From NCBI RefSeq assembly GCF_900157365.1, contig NZ_FUEZ01000003.1:1612001-1676000 (forward strand): a DNA stretch of 64,000 bases. Direction: 5' to 3'. The notes below the pieces were generated by a model that worked only from the letters and a program-made list of their open reading frames with translations, was not told where the DNA came from and did no database searches. Both the position numbers and the translations under genes were made by a program. Shown one piece after another: positions 59,197 to 64,000 of the stretch (position 1 is its first letter; each line of letters opens with the position of its first letter). The stretch comes from Mycobacterium numidiamassiliense (lineage in GTDB: Bacteria > Actinomycetota > Actinomycetes > Mycobacteriales > Mycobacteriaceae).

Positions 59197-59802
59197 TCAG
59201 GAGGCTTCGCCGTTACGGAAGCGGACGAAGTCGCGCCATCGGTTTCCGGTCGCGTCGACGAACTCGAAACCCTCGGGTTCGGCGAGGTCGCGCAACTGCT
59301 GAACGTTCATGCGGTCCGGGTCGGGAAACGCTTCGGCGAAGACAAGGTGGCCACCCGGCTTGACGATGCGGCTCAGCGACCGAAGGCACGCATGCTTGTC
59401 CGGTACTTCGCCGATCACCGCGGCGAGGAAAGCGACATCGAAAGTGTTGTCCGGGAACGGGAATCCCTCGGCGGCCTGCCCCGCCGTGAAGCCGACGTCG
59501 TGGAAGCCGGCGCGCTCGAGTTGCCGCGCGGCCTTCGCCAGCATCTCGGGCTGCAAGTCGAACAGGTCGAGTTGGCCGTAGGTGAGCCGGCGTGCGATCT
59601 CCACGCTGTAAAAGCCCGGACCCGGACCGACTTCCAACACGCGCTCGGATCCGGTGAGCCTGATGTCGTCGACTATTCGCGCCGGCTTGGACAATGCCCG
59701 CCGCACAGGGTTATTGAGGAAGAACGCAGCCTGATGCGGAAAAGGAGCGGCACCTTGGTGGCGCCTTTTGTTCAGCAATGCGTCGACCCAGGTTGTCGGC
59801 AT
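59197..59802 (-). CDS. Class I SAM-dependent methyltransferase
   Basis: A 201-residue Rossmann methyltransferase. VLEVGPGPGFYSVEIARRL (about 56-74) is motif I; DLFDLQPEM the acidic motif II; DVAFLAAVIGEVPDKHACLRSLSRIVKPGGHLVFAE (about 121-156) motifs IV and V. The ATG at 59802 has AGGAGG 4 nt upstream and is clearly the start. A 14-bp perfect palindrome lies 26 bp further up. The acceptor is unknown. Encoded downstream of arr on the same strand. Confidence 0.8.
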   Translation of the reverse strand: MPTTWVDALLNKRRHQGAAPFPHQAAFFLNNPVRRALSKPARIVDDIRLTGSERVLEVGPGPGFYSVEIARRLTYGQLDLFDLQPEMLAKAARQLERAGFHDVGFTAGQAAEGFPFPDNTFDVAFLAAVIGEVPDKHACLRSLSRIVKPGGHLVFAEAFPDPDRMNVQQLRDLAEPEGFEFVDATGNRWRDFVRFRNGEAS

Positions 59803-59827
59803 CAGGCCTCCTTGCTGATAGTTGAAG

Positions 59828-59841
59828 TTAGGGTACCCTAA
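59828..59841. promoter_or_regulatory. 14-bp perfect palindrome before the methyltransferase
   Basis: TTAGGGTACCCTAA is a perfect palindrome in an A/T-poor region, 26 bp before the methyltransferase start. With its flank it reads GAAGTTAGGGTACCCTAAG and resembles the element at 7305-7324 (GAAGTTAG with CCCTAA). The spacing of TTAGG and CCTAA (4 bp) differs from the iron-regulator IdeR box (9 bp). Confidence 0.55.
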
Positions 59842-59894
59842 GTCGCTACGGTTGCGCCAGGTCCCTTTTTCGGGACGGGCACGATGAGACCCGA

Positions 59895-60323
59895 TTAGTC
59901 GTCGATGACGGCAAGGCCCCGGCGCTCGAGGTCGGCCAGGCCGTCCCGCCTGGCTTGTATCTGTTCGGATGAATGCCCGACCCAGTCCGTGATCTCGCCA
60001 ACGATTCTCACGGGTCCCCGGGTGCGGTAGGAGCGGGTCGGATTTCCGGGGAACCGTTTGTCCGTCACGTTCGGGTCGTCCTCCACGGCACCGTCCGGTT
60101 CCACGAGGTAAATCCGGCATCGGCCCTCGCCGGTGGCCAGCTCGGCTCCCCACGCTGCCGCATCCAGTGTTTGGGTCACATACACGTGGTTCGACACGCG
60201 CCCCCGCTCGTAGTTCGACCTGCGCCCGGGCACCAGCAGATCACCCACCGAAAGGTCTGCCTTGGTGCCGTGCAGGAACGCACCAGACTCGTGGACTTCA
60301 AAGGGTTTCGGCGTGCTCGTCAC
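59895..60323 (-). CDS. arr: NAD+-dependent rifampin ADP-ribosyltransferase
   Basis: Inactivates rifamycins by ADP-ribosylation at the C23 hydroxyl. The 142-residue length and the whole sequence fit Arr: HGTKADLSVGDLLVPGRRSNY, SNHVYVTQTLDAAAWGAELA, GRCRIYLVEPDGAVEDDPNVTDKRFPGNPTRSYRTRGPVRIVGE. Residues His18, Tyr48 and Asp83 line up, with an offset of one, with the active-site His19, Tyr49 and Asp84 of the M. smegmatis enzyme. GTG start. It predicts some intrinsic rifampicin tolerance. A hairpin separates it from the SulP gene upstream. Confidence 0.9.
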   Translation of the reverse strand: MTSTPKPFEVHESGAFLHGTKADLSVGDLLVPGRRSNYERGRVSNHVYVTQTLDAAAWGAELATGEGRCRIYLVEPDGAVEDDPNVTDKRFPGNPTRSYRTRGPVRIVGEITDWVGHSSEQIQARRDGLADLERRGLAVIDD

Positions 60324-60387
60324 AACAACCCCCGTTGCTTGGCATTGGTTGGAAGATTGTGCGGCACGCTAGGGGCCTTGCCGCAAG

Positions 60388-60418
60388 CCCCTCCCTCAGC
60401 CTTATAGTGAGAGAGGGG
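60388..60418. terminator. Strong hairpin between the second SulP gene and arr
   Basis: CCCCTCCCTCA (60388-60398) pairs with TGAGAGAGGGG (60408-60418), 10 of 11 positions, around a 9-nt loop. It lies 17 nt beyond the SulP stop. TTTT follows on the plus strand and AAAA on the minus strand precedes it, so it may act for the SulP transcript or as an arr leader element. Confidence 0.55.
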
Positions 60419-60434
60419 TTTTCGCGTCTGCCAC

Positions 60435-62042
60435 CTACAGACCTTGAGATGTTTCCGGGGTCGCCTGAACTACGGCCAGACGACCCCGTCGATCGGTTCT
60501 CGGCGATGCGGTATCGGGTTCGGCAGTGCCGTCCTTGACGCGGCGGGCGAGCCGGCCTCCTTCGACGGCTCCGAGGATCTCCACCGTGCCGCCGGTGGCG
60601 CAATGCTGTCGCTGCCAGTCGGTAATCGCTTGGTGCGCGGCATGGTCGAGGTAGTTGGTGTGCAGAAGCACGGTGACGCTGGTGCACTGCGGCACTGACG
60701 CCAGCACGCGAGTCAACCTGGGCAGCGCGAGAAATGTGCAGGCCCCCTCGATCACGACCCGCCATTCGTCACCCGCGGGGATGGCCTCCACCCTGGCCCG
60801 GATCACCCGCCACCCGGTCAGCGCGATGGCCAGCAGCAGACCGATCATCACGCCGTGCAGCAGGTTGAGGAAGACGACACCGATGACGGTCACCAGGTAG
60901 ATGGCCAAATCGCCTGTCTTCAGGGCTGTTTCGACGTGGGCGGGCTGCAATAGCTGGATGCCGATGACGATGAGAAGACCGGCGAGCGCCGCGCTGGGTA
61001 CCTGCTCGACCAGTTCCGCAAAAGGCAAGGCGAACAACAGGATCCAGAAGCCGTGCAGGATGGTGGAGGCACGCGTTTTCGCTCCGGCGTTGACATTGGC
61101 CGCGCTGCGGACGATGACGCCGGCGATGGGCAGGCCACCGATGGCTCCGGACACGATGTTGGAGGCGCCCTGACCGATCAGCTCACGGTTGAAGTCGGTG
61201 CGTGGGCCGTGGTGCATTCGGTCGATGGAGACCGCGGTCAGCAGACTCTGCACACTGGTGATGAGGGTGACGGTGATGATGCCGAGTACCACGGCGCCCC
61301 AGTTCCCATGCGGAAGGGCAGGCAGCTGCAGGGCATCCAGCACCGACCCGTCCAGCTCGATACGCGATACCCGGAACGGAAAGAGCAGCGAGATCACCGT
61401 CACCACCACAATGGCGACCAGCGGCCCGGGAATCGGCGCGACTTTAGCCGGGACCCAACGCCAGCCGACCATGATGGCGATCACGAGCAGGCCCAGCGCA
61501 AGTCCGGGCCGGTGCGCGCCGAGCACCTGAGCGGGCAGCTCAATGACGTTGTGCCACGACGAGCTTTTGGACTCCCCGCCCAGTAACACGTGCACTTGTT
61601 GGAGCGCGATCGTGATGCCGATGCCGGCCAGCATCGCGTGGACGACGACGGGTGAGATCGCCAGCGCAGCACGCGCAACTCGGCTGAGCCCCAACAGAAG
61701 CTGCATGACACCGGCGGTGACGGGGATGAAACAGGGTATTTTCCAACCGAATTGGCCGATGAGATCGGCGACGACAACGGTCAGGCCGGCCGCGGGACCG
61801 CTGACCTGCAGCGGCGAACCTCCTAAGATCCCACCGACGATGCCGCCGACGATCGCGGCGATCAGCCCGGCGAGGGCGGGCGCGTCCGAGGCGATGGCGA
61901 TTCCCAGCGACAACGGAAGCGCGACCAGGAAAACCACCAGTGACGCGGACAGGTCGTACCGGATCACCCCGCGCATTCGGTCCATTCGTGATGCTGCTTG
62001 CCGCTCGACGGCATCACCGTCGGGCTGTGCTGCGCGCTGCAT
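60435..62042 (-). CDS. SulP-family anion transporter with STAS-like tail
   Basis: A 535-residue SulP carrier. YDLSASLVVFLVALPLSLGIAIASDAP (about 31-57) is TM1-2; GSPLQVSGPAAGLTVVVADLIGQFG and GQGASNIVSGAIGGLPIAGVIVRSAANVNAGAKTR (about 295-330) are the substrate-site regions; the last 120 residues hold a weak STAS domain (WRVVIEGACTFLALPRLTRVL). The family form with LPLSLGIAIASDAP is that of bicarbonate-type SulP proteins such as the N-terminal part of Rv3273, so it differs from the SulP at 9698. ATG chosen at 62042 (SD GGGAGGG). A long leader precedes it. Confidence 0.8.
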   Translation of the reverse strand: MQRAAQPDGDAVERQAASRMDRMRGVIRYDLSASLVVFLVALPLSLGIAIASDAPALAGLIAAIVGGIVGGILGGSPLQVSGPAAGLTVVVADLIGQFGWKIPCFIPVTAGVMQLLLGLSRVARAALAISPVVVHAMLAGIGITIALQQVHVLLGGESKSSSWHNVIELPAQVLGAHRPGLALGLLVIAIMVGWRWVPAKVAPIPGPLVAIVVVTVISLLFPFRVSRIELDGSVLDALQLPALPHGNWGAVVLGIITVTLITSVQSLLTAVSIDRMHHGPRTDFNRELIGQGASNIVSGAIGGLPIAGVIVRSAANVNAGAKTRASTILHGFWILLFALPFAELVEQVPSAALAGLLIVIGIQLLQPAHVETALKTGDLAIYLVTVIGVVFLNLLHGVMIGLLLAIALTGWRVIRARVEAIPAGDEWRVVIEGACTFLALPRLTRVLASVPQCTSVTVLLHTNYLDHAAHQAITDWQRQHCATGGTVEILGAVEGGRLARRVKDGTAEPDTASPRTDRRGRLAVVQATPETSQGL

Positions 62043-62241
62043 CGATCCCTCCCTCTTTGGGCTGCAAGTTGGGGGCGTTTCACCATCCGCCCTGATACGG
62101 CGGGCGGCCTTTCCATTCGAGCACAGGCGATTACGCCTCTCCAGCAACTCCGTTGTCCCCTGGCTCCCGCGTTCGAAGGTAGGTGGACGATCAGAGGCGG
62201 GTCAACCGGACAACCCGGGTGCATAGGGAATGCAAATTATA
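62043..62241 (-). promoter_or_regulatory. Promoter and structured 5' leader of the second SulP gene
   Basis: On the minus strand TATAAT (62236-62241) is a consensus -10; a start near 62229 would give a 5' leader of about 185 nt. The leader contains GGCG-TAAT-CGCC and GGGCG-N10-CGCCC hairpins, a TGCAT-N5-ATGCA repeat just after the -10, and the ribosome site at the end. This could be a cis-acting RNA element, but I do not recognise a riboswitch class. The remaining sequence up to 62322 shows no gene. Confidence 0.4.
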
Positions 62242-62322
62242 TGAATAGCACATGGATTCGCGCTCGCAGATCCTGGTAGTTCCAAAGTGGTTGCTTTACA
62301 GCATCATTCAAGACGCCAAGAC

Positions 62323-63696
62323 TCAGGCGGGCCCTCGTCCATCGCCGGCGACGTTCAACAGCAGGCGCGTCCCACCCAGCGGGCTGGCATGCAACGACGC
62401 GCGGCCACCATGCAATTCGGCCTGCTGCGCAACGAGTGCCAGCCCCAACCCGGACCCCGACCGCGATGCCGTCGAACCGCGCGAGAAGCGGGCGAAGACC
62501 GCGACGCGCTCCTCCTCGGGAACACCAGTTCCGTTGTCGTCGATGGCGATTTCCACGCCTTCGCTGGAACTGGTGACGTTCAGCTGAATCTTGGTGGCGC
62601 CACCGTGTCTGACGGCGTTGGCGATGGCGTTGTCGATCACCAGCCGTAGGCCGGTAGGTAGCCCCACCATCAACACCGTGGGTGAGGGCACCAGCGACAC
62701 GGCCACGTCCGGGTAGATGCGCAGTGCGTCGTGCGCGGCGCGGTCCAACAGCTCGGTGATGTCGAACGGGACAAAATCGTCGACGGTGGTCAGTTCGCCC
62801 TGCGCCAGCCTCTCCAGCGCCGTCAACGTCCCTTCGATCCGGCTCTGGGTACGGATGACGTCGCCGATCACCTCTTGGCGCTGCTCGGGGCCGAGCTCGA
62901 GGGTGGACAGCACCTCCAGGTTGGTCCGCATGGCGGTCAACGGGGTGCGCAGCTCGTGGGAGGCGACGGCGGCGAAGTCGCGCGCCGACTCCAGCGCCGC
63001 CCTGGTGCGCTGTTGCTCCTTGCCGATGCGGGCCAGCATGCCTTCGACCGCCTCGGCGATCTCGACGGCCTCACGCACCCCGCGGACCTGCACCTCATCC
63101 GGACTGGACTGGGCGTTGATGGCGCGGGCTTGCTGGGCCAGCAGCAGGAACGGATTGACCATGATCAGGGAGATCACCCAGCCGACCAAGAACGTGCCGG
63201 TGATGACGCCACCGCAGATCAGCAAGACCCGCAGGTGCAGTTCATTGATCCGGTGCTGAGCCTCGGCCAACGGCGCGGCCAGGGCGATCGAGGCCGGGCC
63301 CGCGGAGAAGGTACGGACGCGGTACTGCACGCCGTTGATGGTGGTGTTCGCATAGCCGTTCGCGAGCTGGGGCAGCACGATGTTGCTAGGAACCGACACG
63401 GTGATGCCGCCGATGCGCGCGGTGCGCACCAGGTTGCCGTCGGGGGCAGGCCGGTCCGAGTTGCTCTGCTGCGGGCTGTTGAGCAACGTGCTGATGTCGC
63501 CCAGGCTGCTCACCGAGTCCAGGCGACGGTCGAGCTGGCTGTACTGGTCATTGGTGACGCCGACCCACACCCATACGCCCAACGTGACGACGACGGCAAT
63601 CACGCCGAGTTGGGCGACGATGACGATAGTGCGCAACGACAACACCCGCATCGGCAGCCGAATCGCTTCCAACACGCGACTGTCGGCAACCATCAT
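62323..63696 (-). CDS. PrrB-like sensor histidine kinase without adjacent regulator
   Basis: A 457-residue two-pass membrane kinase. Segments at about 24-47 and 155-180 flank an extracytoplasmic sensor, followed by HAMP, then FAAVASHELRTPLTAMRTNLEVLSTLE (about 236-262) with the phospho-His, and the ATPase motifs NAIANAVRHGG (N), DDNGTGVPEEE (G1) and SGSGLGLALV (G2). From the His box to the end it follows M. tuberculosis PrrB almost residue for residue from memory. PrrB is normally encoded after prrA; here no response regulator lies on either side. The start may be 63696 or 63693. Confidence 0.85.
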   Translation of the reverse strand: MMVADSRVLEAIRLPMRVLSLRTIVIVAQLGVIAVVVTLGVWVWVGVTNDQYSQLDRRLDSVSSLGDISTLLNSPQQSNSDRPAPDGNLVRTARIGGITVSVPSNIVLPQLANGYANTTINGVQYRVRTFSAGPASIALAAPLAEAQHRINELHLRVLLICGGVITGTFLVGWVISLIMVNPFLLLAQQARAINAQSSPDEVQVRGVREAVEIAEAVEGMLARIGKEQQRTRAALESARDFAAVASHELRTPLTAMRTNLEVLSTLELGPEQRQEVIGDVIRTQSRIEGTLTALERLAQGELTTVDDFVPFDITELLDRAAHDALRIYPDVAVSLVPSPTVLMVGLPTGLRLVIDNAIANAVRHGGATKIQLNVTSSSEGVEIAIDDNGTGVPEEERVAVFARFSRGSTASRSGSGLGLALVAQQAELHGGRASLHASPLGGTRLLLNVAGDGRGPA

Positions 63697-63712
63697 GGGC
63701 CAATTATCGTGC

Positions 63713-64000
63713 TCAACGCACAACCTCGCGGTGACCGGCGTCCAATCGGCGGGTCCAGCCCCGCGTGTCCAGGTGTTCCAGCAACGGAATCACCACCCGG
63801 CGAGTGGTGTCGAGTGCTTGGCGCGCTTGGCTTGTGGTGAACGGCTGGTCCAGCTGAGCCAACGCACGCATCGCCATCGCGGGGGCAGTGGGCAGCAGCA
63901 CCACGCCGTCGCGCAGCCGCAACACCCGCCCGGCGCGTTCGGCCGCGGCCAGTTCCCGAGCGCCCAGCCGCAGTGCCGAGAGGTCGTCGGCTTCCGGCGC
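63713..64000 (-). CDS. selB: Selenocysteine-specific elongation factor, C-terminal end only
   Basis: The frame is open from the window edge for 95 codons to the stop. It ends with RALAQLDQPFTTSQARQALDTTRRVVIPLLEHLDTRGWTRRLDAGHREVVR, the last winged-helix domain of SelB that binds SECIS RNA. The GTPase domain and upstream sel genes lie outside. Presence of selB means this organism probably makes a selenoprotein, perhaps formate dehydrogenase. The kinase gene follows 16 nt later on the same strand. Confidence 0.8.
   Translation of the reverse strand, partial: APEADDLSALRLGARELAAAERAGRVLRLRDGVVLLPTAPAMAMRALAQLDQPFTTSQARQALDTTRRVVIPLLEHLDTRGWTRRLDAGHREVVR

Noticed and set aside
59828..59841. IdeR iron box
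   Set aside because: Half-sites TTAGG and CCTAA are present, but the 4-bp separation does not match the 19-bp IdeR consensus.
1..64000. CRISPR arrays, tRNA genes, insertion sequences or prophage
   Set aside because: On reading both strands I found no regular spacer repeats, no transposase or integrase frames and no tRNA-like cloverleaf I could support. A dedicated tRNA scan was not possible.

Overview
The window is high-GC actinobacterial DNA and reads as a Mycobacterium chromosome, most likely a nontuberculous species. The evidence is codon use, a sensor kinase almost superimposable on PrrB, a FadD17-like acyl-CoA synthetase, a DUF4436 protein, a chromosomal rifampin ADP-ribosyltransferase (Arr), LpqC-type lipoproteins, several TANNNT promoters 6-8 nt from a start codon (leaderless genes), and a density of FadE, thiolase, CoA-transferase, SDR and TetR genes typical of mycobacterial lipid or steroid catabolism. 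I see no rRNA, tRNA, insertion sequence, prophage or CRISPR array. Species cannot be fixed from sequence alone.

Layout. 0-2.5 kb: MTA/SAH nucleosidase (cut by the left edge), a small ORF, a hotdog thioesterase and a DUF2127 membrane protein. 2.5-7.3 kb: an IclR-centred divergon (MmgE/PrpD and IclR to the left; alcohol dehydrogenase, SnoaL-like protein and SDR to the right). 7.5-14.1 kb: a cation exchanger, an SDR, a sulfate-type binding protein coupled to a SulP permease, and a DUF2252 protein. 14.1-19.8 kb: two translationally coupled Baeyer-Villiger-type monooxygenases and two paralogous TetR regulators flanking a TRIC/UPF0126 channel. 19.8-29.2 kb: SRPBCC protein, sulfotransferase plus partner, an SDR remnant, a copper-type P1B ATPase behind tandem CsoR/RicR-like operators, an esterase, a Tat-exported polysaccharide deacetylase, an HD protein and MarR. 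29.2-34 kb: LpqC-like and TolB-like lipoproteins, small exported proteins, and a TetR/hydrolase divergon.

34-55 kb holds CoA-ester catabolism. A six-gene leftward operon (amidohydrolase, fused double CoA-transferase, small protein, aldolase-like thiolase, DUF35 partner, PadR) faces a LacI regulator. A second leftward operon (fused double acyl-CoA dehydrogenase, thiolase, DUF35) faces a TetR gene, and the palindrome in that divergent region recurs before the FadD17-like synthetase 18 kb away, which suggests one regulon. Between them lie a DUF4436 protein, a TIM-barrel amidohydrolase, and a TetR/DUF1214-sulfotransferase divergon whose operator ends in the two start codons.

53.6-64 kb: cytochrome b561 plus a Tat-type catalase-family peroxidase, a D-aminoacylase-type amidohydrolase with a Rieske oxygenase, a methyltransferase, arr, a second SulP transporter with a long leader, an orphan PrrB-like kinase, and the 3' end of selB at the right edge. 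Overall this looks like an accessory lipid or xenobiotic catabolic region in which most operons carry their own local repressor and a recognisable palindromic operator.
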